Assembly (NCBI GenBank): GCA_039602395.1
Contig: JBCNJP010000003.1
Coordinates: 17,517,167 to 17,581,166 of the forward strand
Reading direction: 5' to 3'
From: Deinandra increscens subsp. villosa
Lineage: Eukaryota > Streptophyta > Magnoliopsida > Asterales > Asteraceae
Length of the DNA stretch: 64,000 bases
Below, one piece after another: positions 12,659 to 24,300 of the stretch. Below the pieces are notes generated by a model, which was not told the origin of the DNA, searched no databases, and saw only the letters and a program-made list of their open reading frames with translations. Position 1 is the first letter of the stretch; each line of letters starts with the position of its first letter. The translations under genes were made by a program, and so were the position numbers.

Positions 12659-14617
12659 TTTTGGGTATCCACAGTGGGTTAGGATAGTCAAGATGGTGTC
12701 ACACCCCCGCCAAAACCACCCGCGTAATACCCGCGAGCGATGGTGCGATCCAGACCAGCATTTGAGTCTTCAGACACATCGAACATCTATATGCTCGACT
12801 CCACAACATAATTAAGTTTTTTAAAACCGTTTATCAAAGTAAAACGTTATTAAAATAGTGGGGAAGCATTTACCAAGTTTTGAAATCTCTTTTGTGGAAG
12901 CGATAAGTTATCAAGTCTAATAATTCATTTGCGGAAGTGTTAACATAAAATAGTTTAACAAGTCTTTCGCCCATGGCGACAAAATAAGTTTAGGAATGAC
13001 AATAAATATGCAGACCAATACCCATGATCCTAACGTGCACTTCTTAGCGAACCTCCTAAGGACCTGAGAAGAAACATGTAAAGTGTCAACGCTAGGTTGG
13101 TGAATTCTCGGAGTTTGTGTAAGTAAATAAATATCAATTTATTTAAAACAATAAGATAACCAGTTTCCCACAATGGGGAATAACCCCCCAGGAATCACAC
13201 ATCCTGGAAAAGATAATCAACATTCTATATACTTGGGTTACCTAGACCATGTTATATATATCACCATAGGCCCCATGTCCCCATTCCTGACAGCTAAGTT
13301 TTGTCTTCCTGCCATGCTATACCGAGCATGACCAAAGTTAGGACAATATAATACCCCTTCTCCACCCCTGAAGGAGGTGGGGCCAGAGCGACTAGCTAGG
13401 GTAGGGTTTGTCAAGCCCAACAGATACTAATGGTATATGAATTGTGGAAGGACTCCGTTGACATGTTTTCTTCTATGGTTTACAGATAGTATATAAAATA
13501 AGTTTAGCATTTCTCAACAGAAATCGTTTAGTATTTTCTCAACAGAAAATAGTTTATTATTTCTCAACAGAAGTAAGTTTAGCATTTTCTCAATAAAAAA
13601 TAATTTACCACATGTCTTCACCCCCAAAAGCATAACACGCTAAAATGTGGGGCCGAGAACTCGCCTTAGGGTGCAATCAAGTTTTCGAATGGTAACGCTT
13701 GAACAGAGAATGTTAATTCCTCCTAGACTCCACCTATGACACGCAATTGTGTAAGTGTTGACTAAATTTGACCAACCATCCCGACAATGCGCGGACAACA
13801 GACAAGTGGACTCGAATACACATTGGTGACTGAATTTAGGTTTTCTATACTTAACCTAACACGTATCACACATACAACACATTGTACTATGATAAACATA
13901 ACATGTCACGATTAATTACGACATTATCCCGCGTATACGATGTATGATTGACAGGGCGATGGTACAAAGTCTTGTACTTCCCACTAAGGTAGGAGACTTA
14001 GGACTTGTACACTCGTATAACTCATAAATAATTTGACCAATGACATGCAAACACGTAGTCAAGTAATCCCATGATCATACACATGCATTTACTTAGTTAG
14101 TTATTTTCCAAAAAATATATATTTACCACATGTAGGCTAATTCCATGATTATACATCATCATCATCTCATGTAAGTCACATAGATCATCAATTAACATAT
14201 TTCCAGCCATGTAATAGATTCCTAACCACAAACATGAATGCCATCTTGACCTAATAGGCCATTTTCACCATACTTTCATGTAAATAATTTTTATAAAATA
14301 ATCCACATGCATTTAAACATTAAGTTTATAACTTTATATACTATCATGCATCCATTAACCTAGATCAAGAAACCTCATAGTAGATTTAAGACAAATCAAG
14401 TGCCTTTATTCAAGATCTAGCATGCATGCCTACCGAAATTGAGTTTCCATCATAGATCTCACGTAAAGTTAGCAACTTTATTGCACCACAACCCTAGATC
14501 TATCATTATCAAGTCATTAAGACATAGATCTAGCACAAATCATCAAGCTTTGTTCACATGCAAGCATGTTTTCTTATGCAAAACCCTAGATCTAGCAATT
14601 AGTATCATCATATAATG
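11586..14617. repeat. Second copy of the block at 2251 (first segment)
   Basis: The sequence follows 2251-5288 base for base with scattered substitutions and small indels, including the tail-to-tail LTR junction (12659-12696). It is interrupted at 14618 by a solo LTR and continues at 17775. The two blocks are in direct orientation, offset by about 9.3 kb. Confidence 0.9.
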
Positions 14618-15954
14618 TGTAACATCCCAAAACCCGATTTGATTTAAAATATAAATTGTATTATGATACGTGGAACTACGGGGTGAAGTGTGTTTTAAAT
14701 GACGCCTCATAGAACATAATTTGATGTTTATTTTGTTGGCATGTTGTTAGTTTTTAAAATTAATAGTAATTAACTATATAGTTATGAAAGATAAGGGTAT
14801 GTTGTGTAAAATGCAAGTAAGGGGTTAAGTTTATCAAAATGACCAAAGTAGAGGGGGGCAGTATGCACTTAAATGATTAAAAAGGAAAATCTGGATTTCT
14901 CCTTAGGAGAAATACGCAGACAAGAAGAGGGAGAAGGGGATGAAGCTAGGGGTTGGTCAAATTCGATTTGGAAGACTAAATTCGGTGGAATTGAAGGGGG
15001 AAATCCGAAATCTAAGCTTGTTTCTTAAACCCATTCGTGATTTCTACTCCATATTTGTTTAAGTTCTCAAGTAAGTTCCTCCCTCTAAGTTGGTAGAAGA
15101 TGAACTCATCTCTAATGTCAAAATTGATGTATGTAATTTGTTACCTTAGTGATTTAAGTGTGTTAGATGCATAATATTCTTGTTGCATGTTTACATACTT
15201 GGCTAAGGAAGTAGAGGTCATAGTGTGGGTTTAATCCATTGTTGGAAAATGAATTCTAGGTTGTATGTGGGTTGAGTTTGGTTGACTAAATCTCAAGAAT
15301 ATTGTTTGAAATGTTGTGGTGATTGTTAATTTGACTTAAGGTATGTGATTTAGAATGTAAGTATGTAAAGGATGGTTAAATTAGTATGTTGAAAGTGTAT
15401 ACAATAGATTAAGCATTTTTATGCACACCAAGTGTTTGTGAAAATGCCTAAAAGAGATGTTGAGTTTGAAAGTAGGTGAAAACAGTTGAATTGTTAAGTG
15501 GAATAATACATGAGTGTTATGGTTGGTCATATTGTTAATTACCAATCTAAATAATCAAGTAACTTATAGGTAAAAGTGGTGGGAGCTCAAGTCATCAAGG
15601 AATGCTAAATTGAAGATTTTGAGGTAACGTTTAAGATTGTTAGATTTTGTTACAAGGTATGTAAACGGTATAGTTGTTTATTAGTTTGAATAACTATCCA
15701 AGATGTAATACAAGTAGAAGATAAGAGGGATGGTAAATGTAAAGTATGGTGGTATGTGATTTGACGATTTAGCCCGTTGGGCAAGACTAGTAACACTTAA
15801 GTAGTTAAGTCTTACTTTGGAAGGTACGATATAAAGGGGGTGTGACCATAAGTGGGATTATGGATTTAGTGGAAGGATGATGTTTGTAGTTAGATAATAT
15901 CTACAACACCAAGTAAGAATACATGAATGTATGCGTATGTGGAGTATAATCTAT

Positions 15955-16945
15955 GACCCGATGGGATAACATAGATATAAGAAAGTATGTGAATATGTGG
16001 AGTATGTTTTACGACCCGTTTGGGTTAATAGAGATAAATGAAAGTGTGTTTATGTGGTAAGGTAATATGACCCGTCTGGGATAATATAAATGTATGAGAG
16101 TGGATGTATTATAAAGATGTGATTTGACCCGTTTGGGTAAAGATGCATGTATATCACTTATATGTGATATACCAAAGATGTGTTAGACCCGATTGGGTAA
16201 GGATGTATGTATATCACTTATGTGTGATATTCTAAAGATGTGTTTTGACCCGTTTGGGTAAGAAGGTATGTATATCACTTATGTGTGATATTCTAAAGTT
16301 GTGTTTTGACCCGTTTGGGTAAGACGTATGTATATCACTTATGTGTGATATTCTAAATATGTTTTGACCCATTTGGGTAAGGATGTATGTATATCACCTA
16401 TGTGTGATATACTAAAGGTGTGGTGTGACCGTTAGGGTAAAGAGATATGCAAATCACCTATGTGTGACATACTAGACATGTAAGGAGACTCGTTTGGGTA
16501 AGATGTACGTAGACATGATATGGCATGTACGAACCTTCGGGTAAGATGGGGAATTATGGCCATTCACAATCTAAGTAGTACCTTCGGGTAAAAGTGTGAT
16601 CCTTGACATGGAACATTCATGTCAGGGGAGTATGTCAAACGACTGAGTTAAAGCTAGGCATGAAGTGGTAACGTAAGATATGTTTAGTGACCTCATGTTA
16701 AACATGAGTGGTCATACTCTATTAGTATTGTACTTGCATTAAATTGAATGGCATAGTTAATGATTCGGTAGAATATGGGTTGGAGTAACCATCCTAGAAA
16801 GCAACAAGAGGTAGAACTCAAATTTGACCCATTTGGGTAAGAGGGAATTTGACCCGTTTGGGTAAGGTGGAATTTGACCCGTTTGGGTATGATGGAATTT
16901 GACCCATTTGGGTAAGTTGGAATTCGACCCGTTTGGGTAAGATGG
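15955..16945. repeat. Tandem repeats built on GACCCGTTTGGGTAA inside the solo LTR
   Basis: From about 16010 to 16500 a unit of about 60 bp recurs, each with GACCCGTTTGGGTAA and, in most, TATATCACTTATGTGTGATAT, which is itself palindromic. A second cluster near 16826-16945 repeats AATTTGACCCGTTTGGGTAA about five times with a period near 25 bp. This is LTR-internal satellite-like sequence with no coding role. Confidence 0.85.
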
Positions 16946-17217
16946 AAATTTTTGATGCTACCAAATCAAGTTAGATATCTAGTTGATAATAAACCATGTT
17001 CTAAGTATGTGCATCCAAAAGAGGTATGTTATGATGTATGTAATGGGTCAAATGGGTTGGGACATGTTCTCTAACACCTTCTAACTTGTTATTTGACACT
17101 TAGTGCGAATAGAAATCGAAGTTCATTTTATAGAATGATTTCATGATTGTATAACATCTAAAGAGGTGGTGGGAATTGAGATTTATGGAAGTTTGGGGTA
17201 AAGGGGGCAGAATCTGT

Positions 17218-17405
17218 GATTCGTAGGCTACGAATCAGGGTAGCCTACGAATCTTGAAAGCTGTCTTTTTATGGAAGTTTGGGGTGAAGGGGGCAGAATC
17301 TGTGATTCGTAGGCTACGAATCAGGGCAGCCTACGAATCCTGAAAGCTGTCTTTTATTTGAGATGGTGATTTGTAGGCTACGAAATCAGGGTAGCCTACG
17401 GATTT
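17218..17405. repeat. Three tandem hairpins in the solo LTR
   Basis: GATTCGTAGGCTA pairs with TAGCCTACGAATC, a 13-bp stem, at 17218-17253 and 17304-17339 (86-bp period). A third, mutated version lies at about 17368-17404. The pairing could form a structured leader RNA, but that is inference. Confidence 0.8.
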
Positions 17406-17769
17406 CGCAAGCTGTCTTTTTTTTCTAAGAAATTATGTTTCGTGCTGATTAGTTACTATTATGCCATTAATACTAATACGTTACTAGTATTGGTGACAGG
17501 TAATAAGAATGAAGTGCTAGCGGGTCCAGGTTGAGCATTTTGAAGAATGAACCGAACACTAAGGATGGGTCGTATTAGATGCAGACAATCGTCGTCCTAT
17601 TTTGATATTTGACTGTGTACTCTGATATGATGTTTTTAAGATATCAAACTTATAACTTTATGAATGCTAATGGTTTGATGGTCATGAATGGATCCGTTTT
17701 TTATATAAAAAAATTCGGGGACTACTTTTTATATAAGATAACTGATTAAAGATGTAGTGGGGTGCCACA

Positions 17770-18330
17770 TAATGCATAAAAGCCTCATTTTTTATTCAAA
17801 GACGCAATCTTTATCATCATAAACACTAGATCTACACTTGATATCATCATAACATCATAAATCAGACCTAGATCCATCATAGAGCTTGAATCTTGACATC
17901 TTTTAAATAAGCAAAACAAAGAAAAACACATACCTAATGATATAGGATGATCAAGGATGAAATCAGGGCTTGAATCTTGAAGAAAAGCATGGATCTTGAT
18001 GATGATTGAGTAGGAGAATGTTTATGGTTGTAAATGGGGCTGATGGGACGTCTAGAGGTGATGAAATGAAATTGTGGTGGCTAACGGTGCTTAAATAGTG
18101 GAGAATTAGGGTTTTGCTGAAATATGGCCTCCAAGAGTATCGCTTGGAGCCTGGGTTGACCGCAACCCGTCTGGCAGCCCCGTTGACTTTTGTTGACCGC
18201 AACCCGTTTTGTCCGTTTTTCACGTTTGTGGTCACGGTTTTCAACGTTTTCTCCTATTTTTAATTCACCATCATTTTTATCACATCAAATCCAATAAAAT
18301 CAAGTATCAACATGCCATATATTATTGGTT
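17770..18330. repeat. Second copy of the block (continuation to the palindrome)
   Basis: It resumes the match to copy 1 at about 5289-5850 after the solo LTR, including the reverse LTR's TATA and leader. No gene is seen. Confidence 0.85.
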
Positions 18331-21300
18331 GCATTAGATACAAAAGGTTCATACATCATTGGTCAATGTTCTTAATGTTTAAACTAGACTAACTACACGT
18401 CAGCTAGCTAACACGTTCTCTTATCTAGACTTACTTATTCCCTATCTGCTTGTCCCCTGGTATGTTGCTACCTGCAAATTAGTTAAACGCAATACGAACT
18501 AAATATATAAACAACAAAAATTGTTGGTGAGTCGTGACCTTTGACTCAAAACTAAATAGTTTGGTATCTATAGTTTAAGCAAGTAAAATCTCGTCCTTTG
18601 GTGTAAGACACTTCCGGTATGTATGCTAGCATATATATATCATACAAACATCTATCATAACAAAGTCATCTATGTATGAGGTGACGCTATTTAGCCCGAT
18701 CAATTTTGAACATATATATTTCCCAAGCTAGCCCATCCTTAACAGATCTTAACTACTTGCAGACACACCCCTCATTGTGTCATACAACCAAAACATATAA
18801 TCTAACACGCCATACACACATTTCATTAAAGCATTTAACAGCTCGGTTGTAGCCACAACAACATGCAAAAAGGGGAGGGTGACAGACTCGCCTTAGCAAG
18901 CAAGCTAGAAATCAAATAAAGCGGGAATCGTCTAGAAAAATATTTAAGATAGCCTCTAGGAGCACAATCAGGTACCTAGACGCATAAGGTATCCTAATAT
19001 CACATAAATGGACTGACACACCAAAGCTATTTTAAACCCGAGAATCTATACCCATTAATCTGATAGTTACCTGACATTTATCCCGTTGAAAACTCTTAAA
19101 ATGAGTCACCTCAGAAACCGAGTTAAAATAATGCTCTTACATATTAAAGATTAACCAGGTTAAACGGTGACTAAACGTGTCCGGAGTGGTAACTTGATAA
19201 AGCATCCATATTTTGTCCATTAGTCGGGTGCGGATCATCTACGTCATCCTTAACCCAGACAATGGTCCATCTGTGAGAAAGGTCGATTACGGTCAACTAG
19301 CAGAGATGTGGACCGTCTACTATCCTTTAGTGTCATGGACGGTCCGTCTGTTCCATCCGACAACATAGCGACAAAACGCCGCATGCAGACCGTCTGCCCA
19401 TCTTAGGCATGCATGGACAGTTCTATTGTGTCCAATTTCACAAAGCACCAAATACAAACAATGTGGACCGTCCCATCCAGGCTAACCATCTGGACAATCT
19501 TCAACATTCATCTTACGAGAAGTGCTACATTTTATTTAACACAATTTAACTTGGTTTTAATTTGAGTTTTCATGTCCACATTCATAGTGGGATGTTTATA
19601 AGGCTATCTGTGACATTCTGGCCCTGCGGGTGGAACCCGAGCATTAGAAACGGATAAAAACTGATAAAACCGGCAAACTGAAAGATGCGTATATAGGCGT
19701 AGTATGTCAATTAAGGTATTAGAATTATCTAGTAGCCTTGAAACACTTCACAAACATCACACACAAGTCGGAGTCTTAAAATATGGTGATAAACTGAAAA
19801 CTGCTATGTGTCGTGAAATATGTGCAAACTGATACGTGAATTTAATTGCATGACTGTAAATTAAAATATGGCATGTTGATACGCCTAGAGCTCCCGTATG
19901 GCAGCCCCGTTGACTTTTGTTGACCACAACCCAAATATATGCCATATATTAATTTACAGTCATGCAATAAAATTCACGTATCAGTTTGCACATATTTCAC
20001 GACACATAGCAGTTTTCAGTTTATCACCATATTTCAAGATTCCGAATTATGTGTGATGTTTGTGAAGTGTTTCAAGGCTACTAGATAATTCTAATACCTT
20101 AATTGACATACTACGCCTATATACGCATCTCCCAGTTTGCCGGTTTTATCAGTTTTTATCTGTTTCTAAGGCTCGGGTTCCACCCGGAGGGCCAGAATGT
20201 CACAGATGGCCTTATAAACATCCCACTATGAATGTGGACATGAAAACTCAAATTAAAACCAAGTTAAATTGTGAGCACTAACTGAACCAGTAACAGGCAC
20301 ATTATTGCTCACAATTTAACTTGGTTTTAATTTGAGTTTTCATGTCCACATTCATAGTGGGATGTTTATAAGGCTATCTGTGACATTCTGGCCCTGCGGG
20401 TGGAACCCGAGCATTAGAAACGGATAAAAACTGATAAAACCGGCAAACTGAAAGATGCGTATATAGGCGTAGTATGTCAATTAAGGTATTAGAATTATCT
20501 AGTAGCCTTGAAACACTTCACAAACATCACACACAAGTCGGAGTCTTAAAATATGGTGATAAACTGAAAACTGCTATGTGTCGTGAAATATGTGCAAACT
20601 GATACGTGAATTTAATTGCATGACTGTAAATTAAAATATGGCATGTTGATACGCCTAGAGCTCCCGTATGGCAGCCCCGTTGACTTTTGTTGACCACAAC
20701 CCAAATATATGCCATATATTAATTTACAGTCATGCAATAAAATTCACGTATCAGTTTGCACATATTTCACGACACATAGCAGTTTTCAGTTTATCACCAT
20801 ATTTCAAGATTCCGAATTATGTGTGATGTTTGTGAAGTGTTTCAAGGCTACTAGATAATTCTAATACCTTAATTGACATACTACGCCTATATACGCATCT
20901 CCCAGTTTGCCGGTTTTATCAGTTTTTATCTGTTTCTAAGGCTCGGGTTCCACCCGGAGGGCCAGAATGTCACAGATGGCCTTATAAACATCCCACTATG
21001 AATGTGGACATGAAAACTCAAATCAAAACCAAGTTAAATTGTGTTAAATAAAATGTAGCTATTCTCGTCAGATGACCGTTGAAGACTGTCTAGATGGTTA
21101 GCCTGGATGGGACGGTCCACATTGTTTGTATTTGGTGCTTTGTGAAATTAGACACAAGAGAACTGTCCATGCATGCCTAAGATGGGCAGATGGGCAGACG
21201 GTCTGCATGCGGCGTTTTGTCGCTATGTTGTCGGATGGAACAGACGGACCGTCCATGACACTGAAGGATAGTAGACGGTCCACATCTCTGCTAGTTGACC

Positions 21301-22265
21301 GTAATCGACCTTTCTCACAGATGGACCATTGTCTGGGTTAAGGATGACGTAGATGATCCGCACCCGATTAATGGACAAAATATGGATGCTTTATCAAGTT
21401 ACCACTCCGGACACGTTTAGTCACCGTTTAACCTGATTAATCTTTAATATGTAAGAGCATTATTTTAACTCGGTTTCTAAGGTGACTCATTTTAAGAGTT
21501 TTCAACGGGATAAATGTCAGGTAACTATCAGATTAATGGGTATAGATGCTTGGGTTAAAATAGCTTTGGTGTGTCAGTCCATTTATGTGATATTAGGATA
21601 CCTTATGCGTCTAGGTACCTGATTGTGCTCCTAGAGGCTATCTTAAATATTTTTCTAGACGATTCCCGCTTTATTTGATTTCTAGCTTGCTTGCTAAGGC
21701 GAGTCTGTCACCCTCCCCTTTTTGCATGTTGTTGTGGCTACAACCGAGCTGTTAAATGCTTTAATGAAATGTGTGTAATGGCGTGTTAGATTATATGTTC
21801 TGGTTGTATGACACACTGAGGGGTGTGTCTGCAAGTAGTTAAGACCTGTTAAGGATGGGCTAGCTTGGGAAATATATATGTTCAAATTAGATCGGGCTAA
21901 ATAGCGTCACCTTATACATAGATGACTTTGTTATGATAGATGTTTATATGATATATATATGCTAGCATACATACCAGAAGTGTCTTGCACCAAAGGACGA
22001 GATTTGACTTGCTTGAACTGTAGATACCAAACTATTTATTTTTTAGTCAAAGGTCACGACTCACCAACAATGTTTGTTGTTGACATATTTAGTTCGTGTT
22101 GCATTTAACTAATTTGCAGGTAGCAACATACCAGGGGACAAGCAGATAGGGAATAAATAAGTCTAGATAAGAGAAGAACGTGTTAGCTAGCTGACGGGTA
22201 GTTAGTCTAGCTTAAACATTAAGAACATTGACCAATGATGTATGAACCTTTTGTATCTAATGCAC
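18331..22265. repeat. Palindrome 2: long inverted repeat with a duplicated core
   Basis: The left end TGCATTAGATACAAAAGG near 18331 returns as its reverse complement ending at about 22265. The outer arms are roughly 18331-19870 and 20720-22265. The middle holds two copies of the same hairpin, at about 19536-20274 and 20306-21044. They are offset by 770 bp and identical wherever I compared them. They are joined by a small hairpin at about 20270-20306, with GTGAGCA and TGCTCAC around a loop of about 28 bases. The centre of each hairpin carries a piece of the left flank (GGCATGTTGATAC, the reverse of GTATCAACATGCC near 18302). No protein is encoded. Confidence 0.85.
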
Positions 22266-23689
22266 TAAGTTTAAATTTTTTAAATTTTAAGTGAAAATTG
22301 GGTGTTTAAGTTGTGTGTATTTGCTTTCGCGGTGTTTGGTACAGAACATGTCACATGCCCAAACGACAGGGTGTAATACAAGTGGCCTAGAAAAATTGAT
22401 GTTTTTTCAAACGCAACGAATTTGGCACCTAAGTAGTTATTGGTGTAATGAGTACAATCATGTAACATAACTTTTGTATACTATGCTCAATATTCTAAGT
22501 GTTTGACTTATAGTTTTAACGTCACTACACAACCTTTTATATTTCCGTTTCCCTTATATAACATTAAAATAATTTAACTATTTCGTGTTCTCTTGTTATT
22601 TTACGGTAACGCAGGTAACTTGCTTTATCTATACACACATACTAGCCTAAAATAACTACTTGCGTAATCACGAAACCCCATCGCTCTTTACGTAATTATG
22701 ACACCCAGTCGCTCTTCTCGTATTCTAATAATTTCTTATAATAATTTCTTATTTTAAAACTCTTTGTATATGCCCAAAAAGGCACATAAGAAAGTTGGAA
22801 AATAACTTTAAGATTTAATATTATTATTCCCTTTAAATAAATATAAATTTATTGAAAACACAAATTAGCTATACAACATTGGAGTGATTCAACTACCACT
22901 ATACCTTTCCAAAGAAAACCAGCAGTTTATCCATAATATGTTCTTATAAATATAATAAAAGTACATAGTATGTTTTTTATATAATCCCAAATAATGTATT
23001 TTATTTGTCTTTTTCTAATTAAACCATATTTAAATGTTTATTTTAATATTGTGAGTTGTTTTAAATGAACTTCTATATAATAAACCATCTTTAAAGACAA
23101 CTAATATGGTGATCAATTATTAATGTCCTTACCCTCTCCTAATTATTGTGATTAGTGCTTCATTAGTTTAAAGCTAATGACAATTTGTGCAATATTACAA
23201 GTCAATGAAGGCATCCATTGAAACTGAAAATACATTTTTACCCTCCAAACACCATTTAACTTTCTTTATTGCTCTCCAATTCTAACTAATTTTAGTATAT
23301 TTGTCACTGTTGGTATGGCCTACTTACTCTTTTTTAAGTTATAATACATGATAAATATCTAGACATCCTTTGTCAAGGGGTATTCTGGTAATTTACCATC
23401 ATATTTAGACCCGTTGTTATATAGTAAACTAAGCAACAAATCAAAGCAAAGATCCGATTGTTTGATTTAAGTAACACTTCTTTACTTTTTATTAAACATG
23501 TGTCCACCGAATCAAGAAAAGGTTTCTTTTCATTTCAATTAACTTTTCTTGAGGGTCCGTTACGTTTGATGTCGTTACATGATATGTCATAAATTATAAA
23601 TGTAAACTCGATAAAAGTATCTCATATTTTGGTTAGTTTACATTCTATATTCATTGGTGCTTAATTGGTTTATTTATAAATTTATAAGG
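22266..23689. other. AT-rich sequence, nothing recognised
   Basis: No ORF, RNA gene or element ends are visible on either strand. The composition is AT-rich with short low-complexity runs. Confidence 0.6.
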
Positions 23690-24300
23690 TGAAAAGGATA
23701 GGGATTCGATCCTATCCTCTGGGCTCTTCACGGGCTGAATCAAGCCCATTATTCTATCCTTTGGGCTCTGTGCGGGCCAGGTGAAGCCCCCGATAGCGGG
23801 TGGGACTCACACCACCCTCCTTATTTAATGATAGTTTAAGAAGAAGGGCCCGTAGCTAACAAACTACCGATTTGCATGAGGGTCTCAACCAATCAGATTT
23901 CTCCATGTAAAAGGAATATTTTTACCTGAGAGTCGGTTCACGTGCTAATGTCACCCTAGGTACATGAACCCTAATGCAAACTCTATAAATACTAGCTAAA
24001 AATGTATCCTTCTTCTTTACCATGCAACTAACTATTATCACTCTTAAAATTCCATAATCACATACACTCTTCATTCGAGTTACTGGTTCTCACGCCGAAG
24101 GATCGTTACATGGACCATTCTCTCCCTGTACTACCATAACGGTTTATTCAGTGTGGAGATTATCAAGGAATCCATTCATCTCAGTGATCAAAGAACCAAC
24201 TCCTGAACTCCGATAGCGGTGATCCAAAGAGCTATTAGATTTCTGGTGTGATTCATCGACCCAATCACCCCTTGATTTCTTCAACAAGCTTTACAAGACA
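23690..24300 (+). mobile_element. LTR-like sequence (possibly a Gypsy Tat-type solo LTR)
   Basis: A TATA box in CTCTATAAATACTAG (about 23980) is followed by a leader-like stretch containing TTCTCACGCCGAAGGATCG, a style I associate with Tat-lineage LTRs. The ends and target duplication were not found. It could also be the promoter and leader of an unrelated unit. Confidence 0.4.

Larger units (their letters stand above)
14618..17769 (+). mobile_element. Solo LTR, 3152 bp, with TAATG target duplication
   Basis: It starts TGTAACATCCC and ends GGGGTGCCACA, an imperfect terminal inverted repeat. TAATG precedes it (14613-14617) and follows it (17770-17774). The undisturbed site is visible in copy 1 (CATATAATGCATAAAAGCC near 5290), so the insertion is later than the block duplication. 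No internal region is present, so a full element recombined between its LTRs. The length fits Gypsy chromovirus LTRs. A leader-like stretch near 15000-15080 is followed by intron-like sequence. Confidence 0.9.

Noticed and set aside
16010..16945. CRISPR-like array of repeats and spacers
   Set aside because: Units are contiguous, degenerate LTR-internal tandem repeats in a plant genome, with no unique spacers.
14618..17769. Complete LTR retrotransposon
   Set aside because: There is no internal domain, primer site or second LTR; the target duplication lies directly at both ends of one LTR.
19757..20715. Two identical 62-codon frames
   Set aside because: They lie in the duplicated palindrome core; their identity comes from the DNA duplication, not from a gene.
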